Positions 16,024-23,624 of a DNA stretch of 64,000 nt are shown piece after piece. The stretch spans positions 1,660,501 through 1,724,500 of the forward strand of contig NZ_CAKLBX010000001.1 in NCBI RefSeq assembly GCF_920987055.1, written 5' to 3'. The position numbers and the translations under genes are program-made. Origin of the DNA: Novosphingobium sp. CECT 9465. Lineage in GTDB: Bacteria > Pseudomonadota > Alphaproteobacteria > Sphingomonadales > Sphingomonadaceae. The stretch's first letter is position 1. Each line of letters opens with the position of its first letter. The notes beneath the pieces are model-generated. The model was not told where the DNA came from, did no database searches, and saw nothing but the letters and a program-made list of their open reading frames with translations.

Positions 16024-16323
16024 TCACGCCTCCCCGATCAGGCGGCGAATGTCAGTTGACACCTGCCGGATATGGTCGGGTGACAGAGACGAGCCGTTTG
16101 CATCGACCTCCAGCCTGTCCAGCTTCCACAAAATGGCTCGCAAGTGCGGAGCGTCGAGCCGAAACAACGCATCTTCGGCGTCCGTCATAGCGTTGCACAA
16201 GTCATCAAGTGCGAAGCTACTTGGCGTGATGGCTTCTTGATCCGCGAATGCTTTGGTCGCCTCGGCATAGGTCTGCATCGCTGCGTCCCAGATGGACAAG
16301 TTTGCGGCGTCATTGCTAGTCAT
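16024..16323 (-). CDS. hypothetical protein sharing a C-terminal module with its upstream neighbour (99 aa)
   Basis: A 99-residue helical protein. Its last 40 residues (APHLRAILWKLDRLEVDA, then SLSPDHIRQV and RRLIGE) line up with the end of the 182-residue protein encoded just upstream (APDRPALLWKLEYLFQG, then SLDPYNIELL and RRLLVE). The two are therefore related by duplication or fusion. The function is unknown. Confidence 0.6.
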   Translation of the reverse strand: MTSNDAANLSIWDAAMQTYAEATKAFADQEAITPSSFALDDLCNAMTDAEDALFRLDAPHLRAILWKLDRLEVDANGSSLSPDHIRQVSTDIRRLIGEA

Positions 16324-16326
16324 GGC

Positions 16327-16875
16327 TCAGCCCTCCACCAGCAGGCGGCGGCAATCCGCGAGCGTCTGCGCCAAAAGCTCTATGTTGTAGGGGTCGAGCG
16401 AACCGCTGGAGCCTTGGAAAAGATATTCCAGCTTCCATAGAAGAGCGGGGCGATCCGGAGCAGGCATGCCAATTAACTCCCACCGGATATCGTTCTCGAT
16501 ATCGCAAAGCCGGTCGGCTTCGTGATCATCCAACGACGCGCTGGCTGCTATTGCTTCGTAAGCGTGTAGCGCGATGGTATGGCGGCGCATGGCCTGCGTC
16601 CAACCGACACGGGTTTGGTCATCACCATTCAGCCGTGCGGTGATATGGTTCTTTATCCGCTGCGCGTCATCGGTGCCAATCTGGCGCATGAGTTGCGCAG
16701 CAAGTCTGCGGTTTGCTTCTTTGGCATTGGTCTGCAAAACCCCAAGCAAGAGTTCGCCATCCGGCGTGAGCCAATAGCCCCCGCCAAGTTCGGTAAAGTA
16801 AGCAAGGAAGCTTGCCGGATCGGTTCCGAGATCAGTTTCGCAGGCAAAGTTCGCCCGATGCTGGAAATCAGCCAT
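16327..16875 (-). CDS. hypothetical early phage protein with duplicated C-terminal module (182 aa)
   Basis: 182 residues from ATG 16875, preceded by AGGA; the frame stays open to 16935 but without a better start. The first part (GGGYWLTPDGELLLGVL) is a small beta-rich unit. The middle is helical, and the C-terminal 45 residues match the next protein's tail. I know no function for this type, which I associate only with sphingomonad phage islands. It is the first of a run of small leftward genes after the HTH gene. Confidence 0.6.
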   Translation of the reverse strand: MADFQHRANFACETDLGTDPASFLAYFTELGGGYWLTPDGELLLGVLQTNAKEANRRLAAQLMRQIGTDDAQRIKNHITARLNGDDQTRVGWTQAMRRHTIALHAYEAIAASASLDDHEADRLCDIENDIRWELIGMPAPDRPALLWKLEYLFQGSSGSLDPYNIELLAQTLADCRRLLVEG

Positions 16876-16983
16876 TTCGTCAGTCCTTTCAATGGTGGCG
16901 CGCCTGTGCGCCGATGGAACTACTTGAGTTCCCACACGAATTGGCTTAGGACTGAGGCGTCAGGTCTCAATTGACACCCCCAG

Positions 16984-17012
16984 CCCTCGCACCTCACCGT
17001 GCGGGGGTTTTT
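16984..17012 (+). terminator. intrinsic terminator, rightward-facing
   Basis: CCCTCGCAC (16984-16992) and GTGCGGGGG (16999-17007) form a nine-pair stem with one T-G pair and loop CTCACC, followed by five T. It acts on the + strand, though the flanking genes read leftward. It may block read-through of antisense RNA toward the regulatory region at 17.2 kb. Confidence 0.6.
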
Positions 17013-17024
17013 GGTTTCAGGGCA

Positions 17025-17201
17025 TCAAGCCGCAACTGAGCGGAATGCAGCCTCCAGTTCCGACTTGCGGAAATAGAGCTTGCGGCCTTTGCGGATCACC
17101 GGGAGCAAGCCTTGTTGAACCATGTGATATATGGCGCGGTCGTTCTGGCCGATGTATGCCGCCGCCGCCTTCGCTCCGCCCAAAAGATCATCACTAAGCA
17201 T
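17025..17201 (-). CDS. small HTH DNA-binding protein (excisionase-like, 58 aa)
   Basis: A 58-codon gene running from ATG 17201 to TGA 17025. The protein begins MLSDDLLGGAKAAAAYIGQN, continues DRAIYHMVQQGLLPVIRKGR and ends KLYFRKSELEAAF. This is an HTH_17/MerR-like winged helix in which IGQNDRAIYHMVQQG is the recognition unit. It is the first leftward gene and faces the 241-residue rightward gene across a 121-base divergent region with a palindrome. That is the normal place for an excisionase or early regulator. Confidence 0.8.
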   Translation of the reverse strand: MLSDDLLGGAKAAAAYIGQNDRAIYHMVQQGLLPVIRKGRKLYFRKSELEAAFRSVAA

Positions 17202-17226
17202 TTACGTGGCCTCCGTTTAGTGTGAT

Positions 17227-17253
17227 GTGCAACCTTCCTATGCAACGTTGCAC
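17227..17253. promoter_or_regulatory. palindromic operator candidate in the divergent control region
   Basis: A perfect 12-bp palindrome TGCAACGTTGCA (17241-17252) lies 13 bp after another TGCAAC (17228-17233). The whole stretch starts GTGCAAC and ends GTTGCAC. It is located between the leftward HTH gene and the rightward 241-residue gene. The TGCAAC core is the same as in the end repeats of the element, so the integrase, an excisionase or the regulator could bind here. Confidence 0.5.
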
Positions 17254-17322
17254 AAGCTAGACTTATGCCATGCCATCCTCTAACGCAAGGTTCCTTAGAA
17301 ACTTTTCTTTAGTGGGGGCGAT

Positions 17323-18048
17323 GTGCCTGATTCTTGGCAATTCGGTCAGCTTGAAGGAGTGCTCGCCGCGCTCCACCTAATCCACCCGTCCAAGCGTACA
17401 GCCTTTCAGGCACGCTTAAAAAACTTTCATCGCCTTGGATTTCCGGGAGATTTCAGAGCGATAAAGGGCCGAGCCGCACAGTACACCGCAGGTCAGTGTT
17501 TCCAAATCGCGTTGGCAGTAGAGCTGACCCAGCTTGGCCTACCGCCTGAACGAGCAACCACCATTATCTCGCGTAACACGTTCCCAGTTGCGTCCGCAGT
17601 TACGTTGGCCGCTCAATCGTTGATCTTGGCGGAGCATGGCAAGATCGAGGAGGGAGACGATATATTACAGATGTACGTCTATTTTGACCCAAGATCTTTA
17701 GATGCTTTATGCGATGAGACGGAGCAGGATAATATAAGCGACCTCGAATCGTTCTTCTACGGCGGGGCAGAGCTAGTTTCGGAGCTTCTTAAAAGGTCAT
17801 CATTCGAAGATTCGCCTAGGCTTTCGCTTGTCAACATAACTCGAGTTCTTGCGACTGTGGGAGCACTGCTCCCGGGGAACTTCTTGGAGCCCCTGCTGGA
17901 CTGGTCGGATGCTGCCGTCCGATCTATTGATGAGTTCGAGGCCGAAAATGCGTTGGTTAAGCAAACCTACCGGGATGAGGGCAAGAGCGACCGCTATTAC
18001 GACGTTTTAAGGGAACTGTTCAGAAAGCACTCCAATGGCAATCCGTAA
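17323..18048 (+). CDS. probable element regulator, MerR-like N-terminal region (241 aa)
   Basis: 241 residues starting at GTG 17323. Residues 35-85 (HRLGFPGDFRAIKGRAAQYT, then ALAVELTQLGLPPERATTII) resemble the MerR-like regulators found in many alphaproteobacterial islands. The rest is helical and unassigned. It overlaps the integrase start by 14 bases and is divergent from an HTH gene, as a lysogeny regulator would be. The second half (17640-17780) has more A and T than anything nearby (for example GATATATTACAG), which fits recent acquisition. The function is inferred. Confidence 0.55.
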   Translation: MPDSWQFGQLEGVLAALHLIHPSKRTAFQARLKNFHRLGFPGDFRAIKGRAAQYTAGQCFQIALAVELTQLGLPPERATTIISRNTFPVASAVTLAAQSLILAEHGKIEEGDDILQMYVYFDPRSLDALCDETEQDNISDLESFFYGGAELVSELLKRSSFEDSPRLSLVNITRVLATVGALLPGNFLEPLLDWSDAAVRSIDEFEAENALVKQTYRDEGKSDRYYDVLRELFRKHSNGNP

Positions 18049-19192
18049 GCGCGCCTGGACCGCGCCGGACGGCAGCGAGAAAACGGCTTGGCTGGTCGAT
18101 TACAAGGATCAGGCCGGGAAGCGCCGCGCCAAGCAGTTCGCCCGCAAGAAGGATGCGGAAGCGTGGCGGGTAGGTGCTGCATGGCAGGTGAGCCAAGGCG
18201 TGCACACTGCCGACTCGCAATCTGTGACTGTCGCCGCCGCTGCCGATCTGTGGATCAAGAAAGCAGAGGCAGAGGGCAGGGAGCGCGGAACCATCGCTCA
18301 GTATGGCCAGCTTGCCCGAAAGCACATCGTGCCCTTCCTTGGCGCTGAGAAGCTGTCACGCCTCACCCGGCCCGCCATCGAGGCATACCGCGATGAACTT
18401 ATCGCAACGCGATCCAAGGCCATGGCAGGCAAGGCGGTGCGTGCCCTGTCCAGCATCTTGACCGAAGCGCAGCGCCGGGGCCTCGTTGCGCAGAACGTAG
18501 CCAGTGGCGTCAAGGTAATCCGGCAGGCCCGCGAACGCGCCAAGATTACCATTCCCGACAAGACCGAGCTAAAAGCGATTCTTGACGCTGCTAGCGACGA
18601 TCTACGGCCCATGCTGCTTACCGCCATATTGACGGGTCTGCGTTCATCCGAACTGCGGGGGCTGCGCTGGTCGGACATCGACCTAAAGCGCGGTCGGCTT
18701 TCGGTAAACCAGCGCGCCGACAAGTTCGGAGAGATTGGACCGCCGAAGTCGGGGGCTGGTTATCGCACGATTCCGATAGGGCAGGCGTTGGTCAAGGAAT
18801 TGACCGCATGGAAACTGCGCTGTCCGAAGGGACCGGAGGGGCTGGCGTTCCCGAACACTGAAGGCGGTGTTCAGCAATACGGCCACCTGTTGCGCCGGAA
18901 GTTTCTGCCCTTGCAGGTCAAGGCGGGCGTCTGCGATCCGGTGATCGAGGATGGCAAGCCCAAGCTGGACAAGAAGAGCCTGCCAACGATGCAGGCCCGC
19001 TACGGCTTCCACGCTCTACGCCACGCCGCCGCGAGTGCCTGGATAAAGCAGAAGATCGACTTGAAGCGCCTGCAGGTGTGGATCGGGCACGAGAGCATCC
19101 AATTGACGCTGGATACCTACGGCCACCTTATCACGGATGCGAGCGGGGACGCGGCTATTATCGCTGCTTCACAGGCCGAATTGCTGGCTTAA
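18035..19192 (+). CDS. int: tyrosine integrase
   Basis: 385 residues with every catalytic residue of the lambda-integrase family: Arg203 (TGLRSSELRGLRW), His326 and Arg329 (FHALRHAAASAW), His352 (IGHESIQLTL) and the nucleophile Tyr362 (DTYGHL). The N-terminal 60 residues (GSEKTAWLVDYKDQAGKRRA, then QFARKKDAEAW) are an arm-binding domain, and the core-binding SAM-like domain spans about 70-165. The gene ends 58 bases before attR and points at it. It should catalyse integration into and, with a directionality factor, excision from tRNA-Arg(CCU). It is intact, so the element may still be mobile. Confidence 0.95.
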   Translation: MAIRKRAWTAPDGSEKTAWLVDYKDQAGKRRAKQFARKKDAEAWRVGAAWQVSQGVHTADSQSVTVAAAADLWIKKAEAEGRERGTIAQYGQLARKHIVPFLGAEKLSRLTRPAIEAYRDELIATRSKAMAGKAVRALSSILTEAQRRGLVAQNVASGVKVIRQARERAKITIPDKTELKAILDAASDDLRPMLLTAILTGLRSSELRGLRWSDIDLKRGRLSVNQRADKFGEIGPPKSGAGYRTIPIGQALVKELTAWKLRCPKGPEGLAFPNTEGGVQQYGHLLRRKFLPLQVKAGVCDPVIEDGKPKLDKKSLPTMQARYGFHALRHAAASAWIKQKIDLKRLQVWIGHESIQLTLDTYGHLITDASGDAAIIAASQAELLA

Positions 19193-19213
19193 GTGCAACA
19201 CCAGTGCAACATG
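19192..19213 (+). repeat. tandem 11-bp repeats, candidate integrase arm-type sites (right)
   Basis: AGTGCAACACC (19192-19202) and AGTGCAACATG (19203-19213) lie directly after the integrase stop codon and about 40-60 bp inside attR. They share the TGCAACA core and 11-bp step with the left-end pair at 2123-2144. Arm-site function is inferred. Confidence 0.55.
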
Positions 19214-19250
19214 GACCGAGAAATCCTAATTAAATCAAAGTCGCGCGGAC

Positions 19251-19299
19251 GATTCCTAATCTGGGGGCCATGGGTTCGAATCCCGTCGGGTGCACCATT
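19251..19299 (+). repeat. attR: displaced 3' half of tRNA-Arg
   Basis: A 49-bp perfect copy of 1948-1996 (anticodon loop to CCA-TT). The 5' half of a tRNA is absent, so this is the original chromosomal tRNA end pushed aside by insertion, not a functional tRNA gene. Confidence 0.95.
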
Positions 19300-19332
19300 T
19301 TTCAGAATTTTCGATGGCAATTCGCGGTCTGA

Positions 19333-20148
19333 TCAGGGACGGCCGAGTGCGACTTTTATCTTGGCGCTTGCCCCGCGCGCCTGCGCGATGTCTGCGAAGA
19401 GCCGTCGCCATTCGTGTAGGGCGATGTGCACGGGATTGCGGGAATCGAGATCGTGGACCAGTCCGTAGCGCAGGGCGCGGTCATGCGGTTCTGCGCGGAA
19501 AGTGCCGAACAGGCGGTCCCACACGATCAAGATGCCGCCGAAGTTGCAATCGAGATAGTCGGTCTCGCTCGCGTGGTGAGCACGGTGGTGCGAAGGTGTG
19601 TTGAACACCGCTTCGATCCACTTTGGCAGGCGGCCCACGGCCTCGGTATGCAACGGGAACTGATAGATCAGGTTGGCACCCAGCAGCACCGCGACGACCA
19701 TAGGCGGAAACCCGATCAGCACCAGGACGGCAAAGAAGACCCAGCCCAGCGAGAAAAATTCCGTCCAGCCCAGGCGGATCGCGCTGGGCAGGACATATTC
19801 GCGGGCGGAATGGTGCACAGCGTGGGTTGCCCACATCCAGCGGACGGTGTGGCTGAAACGGTGGAACCAGTAGTACGCGAATTCGAGAGCGAAAAATCCG
19901 GCGACCCATGTCCGCCAGTTGTCCGCAGGCAACTGAACAGGCGAAATGTCGGCCAGCAGCAGAAAGATCGCGCCGGTCAGGAGGCCGGTGAGCGGACGGA
20001 AAATCGCCTGCCCCACCGCCACGCCGAGACTGGCGGCCGCAGCACCGCCATCATAGCCGCGCCCCTTGCGCAGCCGCCAGCCGATCTCTCCCAGCACCAG
20101 CGCGAGCATGATCGCGACAATCCACGGATGTTGAAACGCAAGACGCAT
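19333..20148 (-). CDS. sterol desaturase / fatty acid hydroxylase family membrane protein
   Basis: 271 residues, with several hydrophobic segments in the first half and the di-iron histidine clusters of the family: HRFSH and HAVHHS in the middle, and HRAHHASE followed by NFGGILIVWDRLFG. These integral membrane oxygenases hydroxylate or desaturate lipids or carotenoids. The exact substrate cannot be read from the sequence. It is the first chromosomal gene right of the element, ends 33 bases from attR, and is followed upstream by the EF-hand gene on the same strand with a four-base gap. Confidence 0.88.
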   Translation of the reverse strand: MRLAFQHPWIVAIMLALVLGEIGWRLRKGRGYDGGAAAASLGVAVGQAIFRPLTGLLTGAIFLLLADISPVQLPADNWRTWVAGFFALEFAYYWFHRFSHTVRWMWATHAVHHSAREYVLPSAIRLGWTEFFSLGWVFFAVLVLIGFPPMVVAVLLGANLIYQFPLHTEAVGRLPKWIEAVFNTPSHHRAHHASETDYLDCNFGGILIVWDRLFGTFRAEPHDRALRYGLVHDLDSRNPVHIALHEWRRLFADIAQARGASAKIKVALGRP

Positions 20149-20152
20149 GGTT

Positions 20153-20602
20153 CTAGCTTTGTTTGAGGGCGGAAATCGCTGACTTGATTTCAGCTTCGGT
20201 CACGCGGCCATCGCGATTGGCATCGGCCATATCATAAGCTGGCGTAGGGCCGGACGAGAACTCCGCGCGACTGATGCGCCCATCACGGTTCGTGTCGTAT
20301 GTCTGGCGCATGGTAGCGAGACGTCCGCTGTCCCAGCGGCTTCTGGCGAAGCCGGGCAGATCTTCCTTGCTGAAGTAGCTATCGCCATTGCGATCGAGGC
20401 GCGGCCATTCGGCGGTGCGGTGCTTCAGCAGTTCGGGGCGGGTTATCACGCCGTCCTTGTTGGCATCGGCTGCACGAATACGTTCGAGCGCTTCTTCTCC
20501 GCCGAAATCGTGGGAAGGGCGGCCCGATGGGGCTGCCTGGACAGCAGCGGGCATCACGGCCACCAGGGCCAGGGCGGAAATGATGTTGCGAGCGAAAGGC
20601 AT
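20153..20602 (-). CDS. secreted EF-hand calcium-binding protein
   Basis: 149 residues with an N-terminal signal peptide (ISALALVAVMPAAVQAAPSG) and four EF-hand loops: DANKDGVITRPE, DRNGDSYFSKED, DTNRDGRISRAE and DANRDGRVTEAE. All carry acidic residues at calcium positions 1, 3, 5 and 12, so it should bind calcium in the periplasm or outside. The ATG at 20602 is chosen because the signal peptide begins there; the frame stays open upstream. The role is unknown. It is close enough to the sterol-desaturase gene to be co-transcribed. Confidence 0.82.
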   Translation of the reverse strand: MPFARNIISALALVAVMPAAVQAAPSGRPSHDFGGEEALERIRAADANKDGVITRPELLKHRTAEWPRLDRNGDSYFSKEDLPGFARSRWDSGRLATMRQTYDTNRDGRISRAEFSSGPTPAYDMADANRDGRVTEAEIKSAISALKQS

Positions 20603-20735
20603 GGGATCGGGATCCATCGGAAAGGGGCATGACGCGACGCATCGGGGGGGCTTCATCCAGGGTGGGATGAGCGCCGCGCCATGCCAGGTTGAAGGACGTC
20701 CGACAAACGGCAGTCCAGGGGTTATGGCGCAGCGC

Positions 20736-21236
20736 TTAACGGCAGGCGATCGTTTCGCCCGCAGCGTTGGTGCAGGTGCCGGAATGGCTGAGGGCGCCAT
20801 CGCTGAGCGTGGTGGAGCCGGAATAGCTGTTGCCGGTGGTAGCGTTGGTGGCATTGGTCGAGCGCGAACCGCTGGCGGTGCCATCTGCACTGCGGGTGAA
20901 GTTGCCCTGCGACGATGCACTGCCGCGCGCACCGCTGGTGGATGCCCCGGCATTGCGCGTTACGGTGCCGTCGGGCGAGACCGAGGTGGTCGAGGCCCGG
21001 CCGCCGCGCGCACCGTTGGCGCCCCGGAAGCCCGATGCGCTGGCACGGGTTACGGTGCCATCTTCTGCAGTGGTGGTGCCTGCCGCACGACCGGCGACGC
21101 CCTTCTTGCCCGCAACGGCGCCGGCAGAGCCGTTCTGTCCGCGCAGGCGCACACCGCCGCTGGCATCGGCGGTGGATGCAAAGGCGAGCGCGGCAACGGC
21201 GGTAAACGCGGTCAGGGTGGTGCGAAGTTTCGTCAT
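20736..21236 (-). CDS. secreted Gly/Ser/Thr/Ala-rich repeat protein
   Basis: 166 residues: a signal peptide (FTAVAALAFASTADAS) followed by low-complexity sequence with degenerate repeats built on DGTVTR and on G-A-R-G units. Two copies of DGTVTRxA occur about 35 residues apart, and weaker relatives (NFTRSADGTAS, STTLSDGALS) follow. Two cysteines near the C-terminus (TCTN, IACR) could form a disulfide. It is probably exported and surface-associated or periplasmic; no family was recognised. The ATG at 21236 has GGAG seven bases ahead. Confidence 0.68.
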   Translation of the reverse strand: MTKLRTTLTAFTAVAALAFASTADASGGVRLRGQNGSAGAVAGKKGVAGRAAGTTTAEDGTVTRASASGFRGANGARGGRASTTSVSPDGTVTRNAGASTSGARGSASSQGNFTRSADGTASGSRSTNATNATTGNSYSGSTTLSDGALSHSGTCTNAAGETIACR

Positions 21237-21447
21237 GTCCAATCTCCTTCAAACTGGCCCGCGGCGAAGTTGCACTTGTGTTTGCGGGCGACAGGAGGTT
21301 TTCTGCCTGCAAGATGCATCACCGCAATGTCGGGAAACGGCAAAGTCGTGGCAGGGCATGACAGCGGCAGCCTGTTGTAACGGTTTGTCACACCTTGCCC
21401 GCCGGGCCGACTGGCTGATCGCGAACGGCAATGGCAGGAGTCCGTCC

Positions 21448-22170
21448 ATGACCGAACGTCCGCACCGCCTGCTTGTCGTCGATGACGATCCCGAACTGCG
21501 CAATCTTTTGCAGCGGTTCCTTTCCGAACACGGCTTTGCCGTGCGCGCGGTGGACGGTGGCAAGGCGATGGACGTGGCGCTGCAGCGCGAACCGGCCGAT
21601 GTCATCGTGCTGGACCTGATGATGCCCGGCGAGGACGGGCTGGCCATCCTGCGCCGCCTGCGCGCCAATGGTGAGCAGGTGCCGGTGATCATGCTGACCG
21701 CGCGCGGCGATCCGGTTGACCGGGTTCTGGGGCTGGAAATGGGTGCGGACGACTATCTTGGCAAACCGTTCCTGCCGCGAGAACTGGTGGCCCGGATTGC
21801 CGCGCTGCTTCGCAGGATAGCACCGGCGCGCGGTGCAAGCAGCGACGAGACGGTGACTGTCGGTCCTTTCGAGGTCAACTTTTCAGCGATGACGGTTTGC
21901 CGTGATGGTGCGGCGTTGCCATTGTCATCGCGCGAATTTGCGCTGATGGCGGCGCTGGCGCGCAGCCCCGGACGCCCGCTCAGCCGCGCACAACTGATCG
22001 ACCGGGCGCTGGGCCGCGACGCAGAAGTGACCGATCGCGCCATCGATGTGCAGGTGGCGCGCCTGCGCCGGGCCATAGGCGACGATGCGGGCGAGCCGCG
22101 GTATATCCGCACGGTATGGGGCGTGGGCTATGTTCTGGCACCTGAAAGCAGCGGGCCGGGACCGGCATGA
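21448..22170 (+). CDS. OmpR-family response regulator
   Basis: 240 residues. The receiver domain has the acidic pair DDD near residue 12, the phospho-acceptor Asp56 (VLDLMMPGEDG), the Thr in MLTARG and the Lys in GKPFLPREL. The C-terminal OmpR/PhoB winged helix ends in RYIRTVWGVGYVL. It is the DNA-binding partner of the kinase encoded next, whose ATG overlaps its stop (ATGA). The frame is open far upstream, but AGGAG just before 21448 and the family's normal start fix the beginning. The regulon is unknown; the pair resembles OmpR/EnvZ-type osmotic or envelope sensors. Confidence 0.93.
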   Translation: MTERPHRLLVVDDDPELRNLLQRFLSEHGFAVRAVDGGKAMDVALQREPADVIVLDLMMPGEDGLAILRRLRANGEQVPVIMLTARGDPVDRVLGLEMGADDYLGKPFLPRELVARIAALLRRIAPARGASSDETVTVGPFEVNFSAMTVCRDGAALPLSSREFALMAALARSPGRPLSRAQLIDRALGRDAEVTDRAIDVQVARLRRAIGDDAGEPRYIRTVWGVGYVLAPESSGPGPA

Positions 22171-23519
22171 ACTGGAAGCTTCCTGCATTCGCGCTCCCGC
22201 GCAGCCTGTTGCGCAGGAACGTGGCCCTGATGGTTGGCGTGGTGCTGGCCGGGCAGGTGGTTGCCGGGCTGCTGGTGATGACGCTTGTGATCCAGCCGCA
22301 AGTCAACCGGATCGCACAACTCACCGCAGACATGGTGTCCGTGCTTGCACAGGTCATGGACGAGCTGCCGGAATCGCAGCGCGAGGAGATGCTGGCGCAG
22401 ATCGGGCGCAGCGGTAACGTGCTGGTCAGGCTGGAGGAGCCAGTGATGCACAGTGGCCAAACCGGTTTGCGCAATCGCCTGCCAAGCTTCATCGAGCGTC
22501 AGTTCATCCGCGCCCTTTCCGGCAGGCTGGGCATGAACGGCAATCTGGACTGGCGGCGTGGCCGCGACAATCGGCTATGGTTCCAGTTGAAGATCGGTTC
22601 CCGCATGGTGTGGATAAGCGTCACCCCGCCATCGGGCCGCAGCGCGATGCAGACGCTGCTTTATGCCTTGATCGTCGCTTTCATCGTCGCGGCCGCAGCA
22701 GGGCTGATGTTGCAACGACGGCTCGATGCCCCGCTCCGGCGGTTGGCGGCGCAAGTCGATGCCTTTGCGCCGGAAGCTGTAAAGCAGGGGCAGATACTGC
22801 CCTTGCTGGAAACGTCCGGGCCGCAGGAAGTCGCCGCAGTCGCCAGCGCCTTCAACCGGCTGACGGAACGCCTTGCGCAGGACGAGGCAGAACGATCGCT
22901 GATGCTGGCAGGCGTCAGCCATGATCTGCGGACGCCATTGACCCGGTTGCGGCTATGTCTGGAAATGATGGGCGGCAGCGATGCTGAAATTGAGGCAACC
23001 GCTGCGCGTCAGGTCGATCGCATAGAGGCAATGCTCGAACAGTTTCTCGATTTCGCACGAGGGTTTGCCGATGAGCGGGTAGCGGACTGCAATGTTGCGG
23101 AACTCCTGAAAATCGTGGCGCGCGATTGCGATCCGGCGGGGGAAACCGAAGTGAAAGCCGATGCCGCGCTGCATGCGACGCTTCGGTGCCTGGCCGTTGC
23201 GCGGGCGGTCGGCAATCTGCTGGGCAATGCGCTGCGGCATGGGCGGCGCCCGGTCCGTCTGACCGCTCACGCCGTGGCTGGAGTCCTCCGCATAGAGGTG
23301 AGCGACGCTGGCGCAGGGTTTGATCCGGCCCAGGCACAGCAACTCCTGCGGCCCTTTGCGCGAGGTGACAGCGCGCGCGGCGGTGATGGCGCCGGGCTTG
23401 GTCTTGCGATTGCAGAGCGCGTCGCGCTGGCGCATGGCGGCACTCTGCGTTTCATGGCGCGAAATGACCGTTTTTGTGCCGTGCTGGAACTGCCTGATGT
23501 GCAAGCAAACGTCCGCTGA
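22167..23519 (+). CDS. EnvZ-type sensor histidine kinase
   Basis: 450 residues: a transmembrane helix near 20-40, a periplasmic domain of about 130 residues, a second helix at about 165-190, HAMP, the H-box with His252 (GVSHDLRTPLTRLRL) and a HATPase domain (GNLLGNALRHG, DAGAGFDPAQ, GAGLGLAIAERV). It autophosphorylates and passes phosphate to the regulator encoded directly before it, with which it is translationally coupled. The signal is unknown. Confidence 0.92.
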   Translation: MNWKLPAFALPRSLLRRNVALMVGVVLAGQVVAGLLVMTLVIQPQVNRIAQLTADMVSVLAQVMDELPESQREEMLAQIGRSGNVLVRLEEPVMHSGQTGLRNRLPSFIERQFIRALSGRLGMNGNLDWRRGRDNRLWFQLKIGSRMVWISVTPPSGRSAMQTLLYALIVAFIVAAAAGLMLQRRLDAPLRRLAAQVDAFAPEAVKQGQILPLLETSGPQEVAAVASAFNRLTERLAQDEAERSLMLAGVSHDLRTPLTRLRLCLEMMGGSDAEIEATAARQVDRIEAMLEQFLDFARGFADERVADCNVAELLKIVARDCDPAGETEVKADAALHATLRCLAVARAVGNLLGNALRHGRRPVRLTAHAVAGVLRIEVSDAGAGFDPAQAQQLLRPFARGDSARGGDGAGLGLAIAERVALAHGGTLRFMARNDRFCAVLELPDVQANVR

Positions 23520-23624
23520 GGTGCGGGCGGGCCGACGGAACTGGGAAAGCATCCGGTAAAATCGGCCAGGTGGTTCAGCTTGCGGGTATTACGGCTTGAA
23601 TCGACCCGACAATTGTGATTCAGT

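Larger units (their letters stand above)
1948..19299. mobile_element. integrative element: reduced podovirus-like prophage or phage satellite
   Basis: The element is bounded by 49-bp identical direct repeats and has a repeat unit of 17,303 bp. It carries an intact tyrosine integrase at its right end. Leftward-reading genes fill the rest: excisionase-like HTH proteins, small early proteins, a replication-type protein, a small terminase subunit and three large DNA-ejection-like genes. Only the integrase, its upstream neighbour and one small secreted-protein gene read rightward. I find no large terminase, portal, major capsid, tail or lysis gene. None of the recognised genes is visibly broken. 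It may be a phage satellite or a prophage that lost its head genes. Confidence 0.9.

Noticed and set aside
19251-19299. A second tRNA-Arg gene
   Set aside because: Only the 3' half is present, with no acceptor 5' strand or D arm; it is the attR copy.
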